Shown here: positions 47,560-59,800 of the stretch, piece by piece
Numbering within the stretch: the stretch's first letter is position 1
Layout: every line of letters begins with the position of its first letter
Assembly: GCF_040054535.1 (NCBI RefSeq)
Contig: NC_090782.1
Coordinates: 22,750,001-22,814,000, forward strand
Length of the DNA stretch: 64,000 nt
Reading direction: 5' to 3'
Source: Antennarius striatus
Taxonomy: Eukaryota > Chordata > Actinopteri > Lophiiformes > Antennariidae
Program-made: the position numbers and the translations under genes
The notes under the pieces: generated by a model
What the model saw: only the letters and a program-made list of their open reading frames with translations
The model's database searches: none
What the model was told of the DNA's origin: nothing

Positions 47560-50500
47560 ACCTAAGGTCGAAAGCTCTTGAGATAGGAACTACAGCTTAG
47601 GGTGATGGGAGTTTATCATTACACAAGTCTCCTTTTATATTGCAGGCAGTCTTTTCATGTAATGTTAATGTAATATTGATTAAAGGGGCTTTAAAGGTAA
47701 AGTTGAACACTAAATCAATTGCAATCTTGAGTATTATTGATCCTGACATGTCTCCCCTGGTTGTACTTAGAGATATCTGTTAGGATTCTGGTTTGATGAG
47801 TTGAGAAAGCTCCAAATCTTTTTCTCCTCCCTTATTAAAGGATAATTTTCCAGCAGGACTTTTCCCACTAACTGACTTCTATAAAAATTAAATTACTGCA
47901 GACCTAGTAGCAGGAATTCACATCCAAACCAGCAGCTAATGTTTCTCCCAGAAGAATAACGGATAAACACATCAGAGGTTATCAGCTTCACGTTGTTCAA
48001 ATATATTCATTCGGCATTATGTCAACGAAAGCTTCACCGGGATTTGAGGACCTCTAGCGGCCGAAACTTGAATGGCAGCCCGGCCCGCAATACTTAAAAC
48101 GGACTCGCTGCATTACAGACATCACAGAAAATAAGGACAATTTGTTTTAGGTTACTTCTTCCAAATTTTCAGGCTTCTATGACTAAATTTTGACATTGGA
48201 TCTATGTCACAAAGCTTGTTTATACTTTGATTTCCTATTTGCAGGTGATTTGACATTATGCAGATCAAAATACTGCTTCTGTAAAAGCTTTAGGTGTCCG
48301 GATGACCTGTGCCTTTTCTCTGCAGCCAAGCGATTACCCTGTTCTCAGAATAAAATTGGTAATTATTTTCCTTGGCAGCACTCCTCATTCCACTCGTATT
48401 AGAGAACGTGCCATCTGGTTCCATCTTATACTGACCTGGAGTACTGCACCACAAAGCAGTTCAAGTTGGCTTGGCTTCAACCTGCTGGGTTTTTGCTTCA
48501 TATCTTCACCACTAATTCATCCAATCAGCTGCTGCATCTTCCGTTTCATGACGTCCCGTTAAGAAGATTCTAAAAATGAACACAAGATGGCAGAAGAGAA
48601 AGTTCCTTGCTATCATAATTAATGAGATGTGGTGATGCAACCAAGGTCTTTGACTTTCCAAGTGTTCTCCAAGTTCACACCATGAGGAAGAAAAGCCTCA
48701 AGTTCAAGTCTGGGCTCATCAGAACCATTAACGCTGAAGGAGGTCACCCTGGATATTAACTGCAGACACAGATGATTGAAAGGGATTACATTCCTTCAAA
48801 AGAAAATCCCACACATTCTGCTTTAACGTCCTTAACAATTTGGAACTTTGTCCTCCATATTTCAAAATGATTTCATCCTGCCCTCTAGACCGTAAGGAGT
48901 TCACCCCACGATCCATAAAGCTTTTAACATCCACCTGAACTGTTTTTGTCAGTTTGTCTGAACCTAGAGATTTATCTGTTTCCACACGTCAGCGGCAGAA
49001 CAAGTGAAGCAACACTGGCTGTTTTCAATCGGGGTTCAGAAAGACGAGGTCAAGGGGGGTCGAGTGGAAATTAAACAGAAGCGAGACCAGATTAAGACGC
49101 TATGCTAAGAGTGAAAAGACAAAATCCAACATCTCTCATTTTGTCTTGTTCAGGGACTCCTCACTAAGGCAGCCAATTACTGCCTGGATCCTGATGGTTA
49201 TGTAATAATTCAGTAATATAACACTCTAAATTTGTGCAGTCACAATCTTATTATTCATTCTAAAGGTTAAATAAAGGTCATATCTTCTGCATTTGGATTA
49301 AAAAAAACACGACCGGCCTGCGGGAAGCCTTGACTCCTCCGTTTTAAAGTGTTCTTTAACTCAGAGAGGAAACGATCATGTGATTGATGAGTCACTCTTA
49401 AACCAAGTCAGCTATTAAATGAATTAAAGTTTGAATACAGTAGCCCTTGGAGAACATAAAGCAGGTGAGACGCGCTGAAGAGAGATGGCATCCCATCGTC
49501 CCTCATCCGGAACTGTGGAAATGACTTCCATCGGAGGAAAGCAGATAAAGATCTGAACGCTTGTGTTGAATCAGAACCATGCAGTAAATAAAGATGATCA
49601 GGCAATTAGGAAACATCAGATAATCACAATATGAGAGGCTAATTAAAATGATAAGATATTTACTGAGCGCCACATGATCTTTATTTACTAGCTCACTAAA
49701 CCTCAGTTTGGATTTTCTATCACATCATTTTAACTTTCTAAAGATTTTTTTCCATGTGGTTAACCTTGAACTATATTGATGCCAGATTTACCAATGACGC
49801 AGCAGGAAACAGAAATACAATTACCTGCATTACCCACAATGCAACGTGGCCCCTTTCAGATTAGTAGATGATTCGTGCTGCGTTCACCATACTGTTAAAC
49901 TTCGTAAATGGCAGCAATTCGGAGTTAAATGAGCTTTACTTGTACAATCTGCCCCGATCAATTTGTTAACCATCAGAGGTAATTTCTAGTCTGTATGAGC
50001 AATCATGTGAAGGCAATTGTGTCTCCAAATAAAATGTGTAAAGTCTGAGATCATTAACTGGTAATTTGACAAAATAATCTTGACTCGACATCTACTTATG
50101 AGGTTTTTGTTTTTTTCTCTCCAGAGCCTGGAAGTGCATCTGAAACTTCAAATGTAAAGCATTTAAAACTTTTAGAAGTTTGGAGCAAGTGGTGAGAATG
50201 ACAGGGTAATTTAACATCTTACGGCGGTTACACCAGCTCTCCTGGCATCCATGAGAAAAACATCTACAGGCAGAGCGTTACCTCTGCTAGAGAGTTGACT
50301 ACTCTTCATTAACACTTGCCAGAGAGTGTAAATCACAAATGCAGAATAATTATACATAAGCAATTAAAAAAAAACAGGTTGTCATGTGGACATCAGCTCC
50401 AACTTTCCACCGTCTGTTGTTTGGTTCTGGCTGAGAAGCCCTGTCTCTCACAGCCGCTGGGCCGGTGATGCTGGCGGGTCGTTACGGCTCATGGACCTCT

Positions 50501-51660
50501 TGGCGGGAAGCGCCGGCCTAATATCACGCTCCACAAAGTTCTCAACACCCTGCAGCCTCTCGTGTGTCGCCTCCTCCTCGGCGCTCAAACCGCTCAGAGA
50601 TACGCGTGTTCCTCATGTTCACACACTAAAGATCGGTGTCGCCGGCATGAAACTTTCATCAGACTGATATTTGAATTCTCGTACACCTCACCAGTTAAAA
50701 GTCTAGATTTTGCCGTCGGGTTTAAAGCCTCAAAATGTCTGCGCAGGTGTTTTTCCTTTTGTTTTTCTTGTCTCATCACTTTCTAGTTTTCTCCTTCTCT
50801 TATATTTTTCTGCCGGCCCATCATCCCTCTGGGACCCCCCCCCCTCTTTCTCCTGGCTGTCAGAGCCTCACGCCTCATCCTCATATTTGGATCTGGATCA
50901 GCATCCCCCAGGAGACTGAGGCTCTCCTCTTCTCCATCTCATCATACCTGTCCCTCCCTGTGTGTGTTTCATCTCTTCCTGCGCCACCTCCACGCTTCAC
51001 AGGGAGTACTATCGTTCATGTCGAACCTGTGTGTTGGAACCCGAAGCTGCATCGGCATCTTTCTGGATCCAGTCTCTTCACATGTCCTGCATTCACACAT
51101 GGATGTAGATTGGCAGGTGATGCTGGCTTGAAACTCTCGACAGCCCAGGTAAGACAAAAGAGTCCAGCAAAGATGGCAGAATAAAATACACAATACGTTA
51201 CAGCTGTGATGTCATAAAGTCACGATGAAGAGCCGGAGGGAAAGTTTTCCTTTTACCAGTCAATCCATGTCCTGGTCCTCTAAAGGTAACCAAAAGAATA
51301 AAATTGTGGTTGAAAGTGGCCATTTATGTTTGCATCCTGCTTTCTTTTCATATATATTTGAACATTTTTCAGAGACCTCATGGATATGGATGAGATGGAT
51401 GAGATGGTTGAAACAGTTCAATACCACTGTGATGTTTGGGGAGGGAGCTCAGCTGCAATTTAAGAACTGCACAAGAAATTGCACAACGAAGAAGAAAAAA
51501 AGCAAAAGAAAGTCTCCATCCTGAAGTTTTGATGCACCTATCGGTCTCACAGATCACCGCTGAATGCAGGTGGTTGAAAATGCTTGACTCTTTAATGCCC
51601 TCTTGTGCATCCGGGCTGACATAAATAATGCATGAAAGGATGTGGAGGTTGAGGAACACT
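47560..51660. other. Gene-poor region downstream of ncbp2
   Basis: No exon structure is recognised. A CTCF-like CCTCTAGCGGCC occurs at 48051. The open frames at 50,386-51,200 have no family resemblance that I can see. The stretch 49,590-49,690 is rich in TAATTAG/CTAATTA homeodomain-type motifs. Confidence 0.5.
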
Positions 51661-51689
51661 CGTTTGAAACAAATCTAATTTCCTCCATT

Positions 51690-52710
51690 TAGCCTTTAGA
51701 AGCTGGATGGAACTCAGAGTTCAACCTCTGATCTTATGTGTCAAAAGGAGCCATAAGTACCTGGGACTGCAGCTAGACAGCAGACTGGACTGGTCACTCA
51801 ACTCGAACTGTGTGTACAAGAAGGGGCAGAGCAGGATGTACTTCCTGAGGAGGCTGGACTCCTTCAACATCTGTCCTAAGCTCCTTCTCATGTTCTATCA
51901 GTCCGTAGTCTCCAGTGTGCTGTCATACGCCATTGTGTGTTGGGGTGGGGGGGCCAGGAAGAGAGATATGGACCGTCTGAACAGACTCATCCGCAGAGCG
52001 GGCTCAGTGGTCGGGCTGAGCCTGGACTCTGTGGATACGCTTCTGGAGAGCAGGACCATGTCTAAAGTTAAGGCTATCATGAACAACACCAGGCACCCCC
52101 TACACACCGCCTTCTCCCAGCAGAGAATCACCTTCAGCGGCAGACTGCTGTCACACAGCGCCTCCACAGAGAGGCTGAGGTCCTCCTTCGTGCCCCGTGC
52201 CATCAGGGGGTACAATGACTCTCTCAGGAGGAGCGGGGGGGAGGTGGCGAGGTCAGCACCCGGTTGAATGGACTTAATTTAATTTTATACTGTTTGTATT
52301 TTAATTTTATACTGTTTATATTTTAATTTAATACTGTCAGTCAGTCATCTTCAGATTACCACTGCTATATCCGCCGCAGCGGGTCACGGGGAGCCGGAGC
52401 CTTTCTCGGCGGCATAGGGCGTGAGGTGGGGGACACTCCAGGGTAATTTAATACTGTTATATTTTAAATGTTATACTGTTTATATTTTAATTTTACACTG
52501 TTTATATTTTAGTTATAGTTTAGTATATGTATAAGTCCTGTTAGTGCTGCATGTGTCTGTTAGTGTATGTCTTGTGGTATGTCCTGTGATGTCAGTGTTT
52601 CTTTTTCTCCTGGTGTTTAATCCAGTATTTATCCGTGATGTAATGGCTGAGCAGTGGATATATACAATTTCCTCCGGGATAAATAAAGTATCGATCTATC
52701 CATCTATCTG
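51690..52710 (+). mobile_element. 5'-truncated LINE with reverse transcriptase C-terminus
   Basis: The frame 51707-52267 encodes KYLGLQLDSRLDWSLNS, KKGQSRMYFLRRLDSFNICP, MFYQSVVSSVLSYAIVCWGG and RLIRRAGSVVG, the end of the reverse transcriptase and following C-terminal region of an L2/CR1/Rex-like non-LTR retrotransposon common in fish. The 3' UTR is AT-rich and ends GGGATAAATAAAGTATCGAT with an ATCT-type tail. The rest of the ORF is absent, consistent with the usual 5' truncation. The frame contains no internal stop over 186 codons, so insertion is fairly recent. Confidence 0.82.
52338..52443 (-). mobile_element. SINE-like element nested in LINE 3' UTR, 14-bp target duplication
   Basis: This is the inverted homologue of the element at 44049-44166. 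In its own orientation it carries ACCTCACGCCCTATGCCGCC and ends in GATGACTGACTG. It is flanked by TAATTTAATACTGT (52324-52337 and 52444-52457). The host sequence is itself repetitive, so the flanks are slightly less decisive than for the first copy. Confidence 0.72.
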
Positions 52711-52890
52711 AGTGGGACCCCTGGATGCACCCCTTTGGGAATCTTTCTGACACATCCTACTGGGAGGACAGGCCAGGGTAGAGTCACAAGTCACTGGAAG
52801 TCACCTCAGGGGCCTCCCAGAAGCTGCTGGACAGAGGAATATTTGGAATACCCTTCTTGGCTAGGATGGAAATGGATGCACAGACACTAC
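52711..52890 (+). repeat. Degenerate RTE/Rex3-like LINE 3' fragment
   Basis: CACATCCTACTGGGAGGACA, then CTGGAAGTCACCTCAGGGGC and CCCAGAAGCTGCTGGA follow the order of motifs at the 3' end of Rex3-type elements (TCCCACTGGGAGGAGGCC ... GGAGGAGCTGGA). It is strongly diverged. Confidence 0.35.
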
Positions 52891-55800
52891 TGATACAGAG
52901 AACTGAATAAAACATGTTCATTGATGTTCCCACTGCAGACACACCTGGTCTAGGGGTCTTTGGATGGGCTACCTCGGGTGCAATCTATGTACCCAACCTG
53001 TCACGCCTGGGCTGCTATTGCTCGAGCTGCAAAGTGCTCGGCCTCCTCAGCACCCATGTTATCGCTAATTGAACACAGTTATAATTACAGGAGATTTATT
53101 TTTCGCTCTGTTTCAATTTAGTACAATCCATTAGCAGGCCTCCGTTCGATCCGCTTCCTTCCTCCCAGTGGTGCTCACGACGTTCTGTGGAAACCAAACA
53201 CTCAGAGTAGCACGCCAATCCACAGATAAACACTGCTTTATGACCCTCTCTCTTACCCTCACAGATGAGTAAAGGCAAACCATCCATCACTTAAGAATAG
53301 AGAGATCGCCACAGTAGAGAGGAAGAAGAGAAACCCTTTAGTGGAATGAGAGGATAAAACTAAGAGGTTCAGAAAGGGAGGCAGAGCGGTCCTGGAGAGA
53401 GATTTCAGCCTTTTTTCAACATGCCGGGGTCCTTATTGTCCCCCCACCTCTCCAGGTTATTCAGCAATGTTCAGGCCTGGGCTGCATGCGTCCTGCAGAA
53501 CCCATAGGTTCATGTCAAAACTCCTTCTCAGGATGTGAGAACTAAATCTATCCTCTCTCGAACCCTTCATGGCTTTTCTGTCAGCCTGTGCCTCTGTCTT
53601 TTATTAAATGCATTTATTAAACTTTATATCTGCAAAACACTTGACATCACTCACATCTTTAGCAAAAATACGAAAATATGGAGGCCAGAAGCAGGGGAAA
53701 CAGCTACTTGGCAAATCATAATGGTAACTTTTTACTCTAAAAAAATTAAAAATCCTTCTTTCTGAACATCAACATGCTGATATTTTCACTTTAAGCAGTT
53801 TTGACATTAGCATTTAGCACACAAGGTGATTCAAACTTAATCTTCTATGTTGTTTCTTCTACCTTTTTGCACCCAGGCTTACATCAGAACCAGCATTCGA
53901 CTTTTCTTTTGTGAATCCATGTCCTTTCTCACATTACCCTTTAGAATAATCAACCTTCGGACTATCTATTTCCTTTAGCTTATGGTAGCTCCTGTTTTCC
54001 CTCCATTTGTAGTCACTGTCAATATATTAATTTACTGTCCAACAATCCTTTCACTGCCTGAAAACGGTTCCACTGGAGAAAAAAACGACTGTGAAGGTGT
54101 TTAGACGCCTGCATACCTTCTAAATGCTAAATGAAGTAGAGTATGGCTGATGTGAAACACTAATGGCAGCATTTAAATCATATACGTATGTGTTCAATGT
54201 AGAATGTCTGTAGTGCTATTAATCATGTTTCAAGAAGAACCGTCTCCTGAGCGTAAAAATGAGTCTCTGATTCATTTATTTCATGCAATGTTTTAATTAA
54301 TTTGGCAAAATTATATGGAATTTCTTGATGAGCAATATTAATGCATAAAAAAAGATGCTTAAAAGCAGGATTAAACATTCCCTGGGAGTGAAACTCAAAA
54401 GCCCATGATCAATAAGACACCAGAGAGGGTTTACTATCGCTGTGTTTAAACGGATGTTATCCCTCTCTAGAGTTATCACTGTGTCATGAATCAAACACTT
54501 AAATACGTCATTAATACCATCCTAATGAAAGCAATACTTCTATCTGTAGGAATCCCTATACAGCCAAATCCCTAATACCAGCTCCATTAACCAGCTCTGG
54601 AGGGGAGAAAGGGAAGGATTCGGGCTTAAGTGCCAGGCTTATGCACACAACTCACTTCACATCGAGCCAAGAGCTGCATAGTCATTACTTTCTATTTGAT
54701 GTTTTATGCAAGTAGCAGTTTTAATTTCTTTTCTGTATCAGACAATTAGTGTTTGTGATGTGGGGATTTGGGCTCCAAGGACAGCAGCTGAAGAGGAGAA
54801 AGCCTTAGAAGCAGTTCCTAACCACACAAAAATACACATGAAGGGGATTCAGTCAAGTTCGTCCATAATAGAGAGGAAGCATGCAGCTCCACGCTGAAAT
54901 AGTTTATGTTCCAAACTGTTCTAAATAAGCACTTAGTTTCTGAAAGCATTCTGCAGTATTATAAGAAAGGATCAGACGGCTTCACCTGTCAAAAAAGGGC
55001 ATCATCACTCTCTGATTGGCTATGTCAGGCTGCTAAAAGTCTCCGCCCCTTCACAGCAGATGATCTGACAAGCCAATCAGCAAAGAGATGCTTTATAATT
55101 CAGCATAAAATAAAGTGAAATTGGAATAATATTACCAGAGATGATGACACAGGCAGATGAATAATTTGTGTGGCTTTTGTTTCATGAAATATTGAACTTT
55201 AATCGAGAATATATGGCAAATAAATTAGATGTGGATAAAACAAAAATTAAGGCTCAAAACAGACCAGATGTGTCCTGTGTTGCGAGCAAATCAAATTAAG
55301 TTCAGCTTTTTCTGTTGGTGAACTTTACGATATTAGATGTTTCAAAGCCAGGGGAAGTATGAATAAGGATATCACTTTTACAGACTGTTGTTTTCTCCTT
55401 TCTTGCCTGACCTTGCTTTATAAATCTAGTCTCATAAGTAACACCTGGGGGCTGTGTTTGTTTTCATTACAAGGTTGGCTGGACAAAGATGTGAACCAGC
55501 TCTCAGCTTACTGACAAAAACCCTCACAGTCCAGAATATTTTACAGCTGCCCAGTGCCAACCCGCACTTGGATTATTGGACATCAATAATAGAATAATAA
55601 ATAACTTTATGCCCATAGGAGGGTTGCTCCTTCATATGGAGCAGCTTATCTATGTCTCACGGCCGGGGCATGCTGGTATAGAAGTCCAAGCCCCATGTGA
55701 CCCCAAAGAGTAGTAAAACTATTTGGAAACTAAATAAATAAAAGAAATAAAAGATGAGGTAAAGTTCTACCACGATGATGGAGACACCAACTTTTTTCCC

Positions 55801-56569
55801 CAGCTAATCGACCTGTCAAAAAGCCAAAAGAATTGAGCAGCAGATGTTTGCAAATAAAAAGTTATGAGAAGTGCGCATTGATCACTGGGCTAACTCTATT
55901 TGGTTTGAAAAATAAAGAGCATGCGGGATAAAGGGGACAGCAGGGCGACTCGGAATCGGCTGCAAAGCAAAATGATTCATTTCATTTGGAGGCAAATTAA
56001 AGCATTTCATCAGCAGGAGGAGCTGACAAGGCCTCACTGCCCAGTAAAACGCAAATTATTCTTTTATTGCCCGACCCTGCCAAATAATTCACGACAGATT
56101 TTTTTAATATAATAAAATGATTATTTGATGTTATCTGTTAATGTTTTTATATAGGGAGGCTTTGCTGAGCACGCATGCTGTTTTCAGCAGAAATTACAAT
56201 TACACTTGGGAGGGCTTCAGCAGGGACACACACACATTCACACACTTTCACTATTTGCCTCTGAAAAGTCCTATTATGATGATAGGTGTCATTATAAGCT
56301 CCAATATGAAATTTCATCATCTTATAGTAGCTAACCTCGACATAAAGGACACTGGCTTGAAATAATCTCCACTTTCAGCATCAGTATTCAGGCAGCGTGG
56401 AGACTGGCACATACGTAACTGCTGAAATCCCACAGTTAAAGGTGCTGCTCACATGCATGGCCATGAATATTCAGCTCTCAGTAATTCCAGAACAAAATAT
56501 TTTGAGAGGGTAAAACCTGTGTGAAATGCAAATGAGCCGACTAACACTTCGCCCACTCACACTGGGGGT
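52891..56569. other. Gene-poor region
   Basis: No gene recognised. Open frames are short and without family features. The stretch 55,940-56,120 is rich in CAAATTA/TAATTTG-type motifs and looks like conserved non-coding DNA by composition only. Confidence 0.45.
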
Positions 56570-56815
56570 AAGAACAATAATTGTAATTCATTCAAACTGT
56601 TGAGTCTCAGCAATGTTTCCGGGTCGATCTGGATACTTAGATCCAGATCTGACAACCATCACAAACCCAACAATCCGACTCTGCTCATTGCTTCATAGTT
56701 TAAACTGTTATGTCATTGTTGTGTGTATTTATTTATTGTATCTCTTGTGAGCTAATTTCCTGAATTTCCCTTGGGATCATTAAAGTATGTATGTATCTAT
56801 CTATCTATCTATCTA
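56570..56815 (+). mobile_element. LINE 3' end remnant with ATCT tail
   Basis: TTTCCCTTGGGATCATTAAA and GTATGTATGTATCTATC, then further ATCT units, form the typical 3' terminus of CR1/L2/Rex-type LINEs. No coding part remains. Confidence 0.6.
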
Positions 56816-59800
56816 AACGGCAGCTCCTGACCTCTATGGTCTGATACCACTTTTGGCTTTGTTACGGGAACTCCTCCTACCAGTTGCCACACAGTTTTCA
56901 CACTTCTATTTATAACGGATATTGTAATGACTGTACTTCTTCCATTGGAGTTAAGAGATTTAAGTTTTTTTTTACTGATGTTTGCTATATTAGCCTGCAA
57001 ATCATTTAAATCCACTTTGGATGTGTTGCAATTATTTATTCATCACTGTTTGCGCTTCAGTAATTTCACATTAGGTATTGTGAGCTATTTCAACCATATA
57101 GGTATTTTAGACATGTAGATATGTAGAGGAATTACAGGAGCTGGTCATGTAGAAAAGTTTTCTCTTTACCATATATTTACCAACCACTCATCCATTATGT
57201 TACTTCTAACAACTTAGCAATTTTCCTATGCAGCCTGTGGTAATTTTAGAAGCACACCAAGCAGCCTACAAGTAGCCCTGATTAGGAAGCATGTAAAAAA
57301 GAAGCAGAGATTCACTGCAGGGACATAATAGCCACCTTTTGTCACATGATCAATAAAAAACCTGTTCTCCTCGGCTCATCCACTACAAAGATGTTAATAT
57401 GTGACGGGGAAAAGCGACGCTGAGAAGAAAAGTCAACAGGAAAGAGGAATTCAACGCCCAGGAGAGCCGTCACGGCCTCTCTGACCTGAAATCTTTGACT
57501 AGATTGATGCATGGCAAGAAAAAGAGGAAGAGGAGAAATTTGGTGTCTACGGGCGCTCGGGGAGCTTAATGAGCGTGCATCTATTTACATTCAGTTCAAA
57601 AAGATTTAAATATCAAAGCGAAGCTGTTGTCAGGGTAAATGAGGCAATTATTCCACGGACTCTTGAGACTCATTTGCAGTATATATGCTAACTATGGTTT
57701 ACAGTAGAAGAAGAATGACTAGATAAGTAGCGGTAGAAGGCATCTAGCTCAGAAACCATTCCCTGGACACATCTGGGGAAGATGACTTCAAATGTATGAA
57801 AAATGCAGAAACCTTAATCTATAAAGTGTCTAGCAATTTGAAAGGGACGTAAACAAGATAGAAAATAAATATATGAGAATCATTTACATATCAAAACAAC
57901 ATTGATCGGTACATTTATACAACGCATAATGAAAGGGGTCCTCAAATTGTTTCTACCACAAATGGTATTCATTCACATTTAAAACGTTACAGAGAACTTT
58001 TAATGCATTTCAGATCATTCTTGGCAACAGAATGTACTTTGCTGTGGTTGACCCAAGGGACTCTCCCTGATACATTGCTGCAACAATAGTTTGACATAGA
58101 TGGAATTCAGAGACAAGGAATCAGTTCAGTGATTTAAAGACAAACAACTCAAAATAGAAAACAGAGAAATAGTGTCCAGATTTCACAGTTTCCTCCAGGA
58201 TTAATAAAGTATCTTTTTTTAAAGACAAGTTGAAGAATTGGCGAGGGAAGTGTATTAAAAAGAGCAGGCAAATGTAACAAAAAAAACATTCAAAAGGAGA
58301 AACCATCCAAACAATCAAATTGACTTACAAAGACACACGACACGATGACCCGTCAACATTCAGGAGGGCTCACACGGTAAATCACAGAGAGGGACGAGTG
58401 GATGACAAACTGGTGACACAGGGAGAAGCTGACAATCAGAGCAAGGTGGAAACAATCAGACACTCAGTGGAGGCAAAAATCAGGAAGGAAAACTTCAGGG
58501 GAAACCAAAAGGACTGCAAGAGGGACAAGAAAGGAAAGCACAACACCTCTACTACAAAGTTAAACAGGAAGTAATCAAACAGACAACACACACTAATACT
58601 AATGCTAAGAAGCAATGTTATTTAATTGAGAAAATTCAGTCAGGGAAGAGAGAACCAGTTCCTCGAAGAGATGGTGGAAATGTTCTAATAAATTAAACTG
58701 ATTGTGCTCCGTTGAAGTGTAAATTGATATCTGTCTTTCTTTCTGCACTCATCACAGGATCAGAAGTTTTTATGATGAAAGGTAATAAATTTCAAGAAAT
58801 GTCTTCACTGAGATAAATCCCTTTATGTTATTCACTGGAAGCAGATGACATCCTCCTGTTAAATGCAGAAATAAATTCAACCTGTACCCAGATGTTGAGA
58901 TGAATGATAGGTTTCATAACATTTGCTGCTACCGCTCTTCTTTCTTGGATTTTGTACTGGGGCTTATTATGATCTCAGGAAGCTTAATTTATTTGCTTTT
59001 TCTCTTTGGATGCTGACTCTCTCTGGAGCGGCTCTGCCTCTCAGAGTGTTAGCATGACTAAAACTCCAATCCTCATTACTGAGACCTGTTCAGATGGGTT
59101 CAGACTGACATATGTGATGTGAAGCCAGCAATCTGTATCCTCCTTCCTTCTGTCATCAGTGCAAGGTTTTCCATTCCCGCCAGGAAAGGCAACTGCTCAA
59201 GCATAGAAAAAGTGGTTGAATTTAAAACTGGAATAAACTTGGAAGCGTACAGCTTTTCATTTCTTTAAACACATGTCTTTTTTTTCAGTTTCCATCTGAG
59301 TTTCCCTTTGAATAAAAGGTACAAGAGATTCACGCAGAGCATATCCAATAGGTAATTCTTAGAAGTAAGAACGAGGCTCACAATAATCGAACAGGTTGGT
59401 ATTCAAACAGAATGGGGGATGCTTTCACGCTAACAGTGATGTCTTAGGCGCGAAGGAGACAGCCGGCCGGGTTGAAGACGAAGCTTTCGCACAATGCTGG
59501 AGAAATTACTTTTCTCACACCTCAGTTTCCGAACGGTTTCATGTCCCGCACGATTGTGAGGCAATTTCGACAGATCTTTCAGATGTGGCGACAAACAATC
59601 AAGAGCACAAATAGCATCAATCTAATTTTCCATTGTGGAAAACAAGCCTGGTGAAATTAAGGCCCTGTAGAAAGCACAATGTCACACTGGGAGAAAAAAG
59701 TTGCGCTTTGAATTTCAGAAGCGTTTTCCCTACTTCACGTTTATTATGCGATGAGAGAAAAAGAGCAAAATCCTCAGAAAACCAATGATAAGAGAGACAG

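Larger units (their letters stand above)
39900..47560 (+). repeat. Tandem segmental duplication of about 4.7 kb containing ncbp2
   Basis: Copy 1 (about 39,900-42,892) and copy 2 (about 44,640-47,556) match from the promoter to beyond the poly(A) signal. The right ends share GCTAATTACT and ATGCTGATTAGAGTGAGCCA. The unit spacing is about 4.69 kb at the start codon and about 4.67 kb at the right end. A partial third unit (promoter and exon 1) starts near 43,740. Confidence 0.85.

Noticed and set aside
50386-51184. Possible gene at 50.4-51.2 kb
   Set aside because: Several overlapping frames on both strands, but none has a recognisable motif or a plausible exon series.
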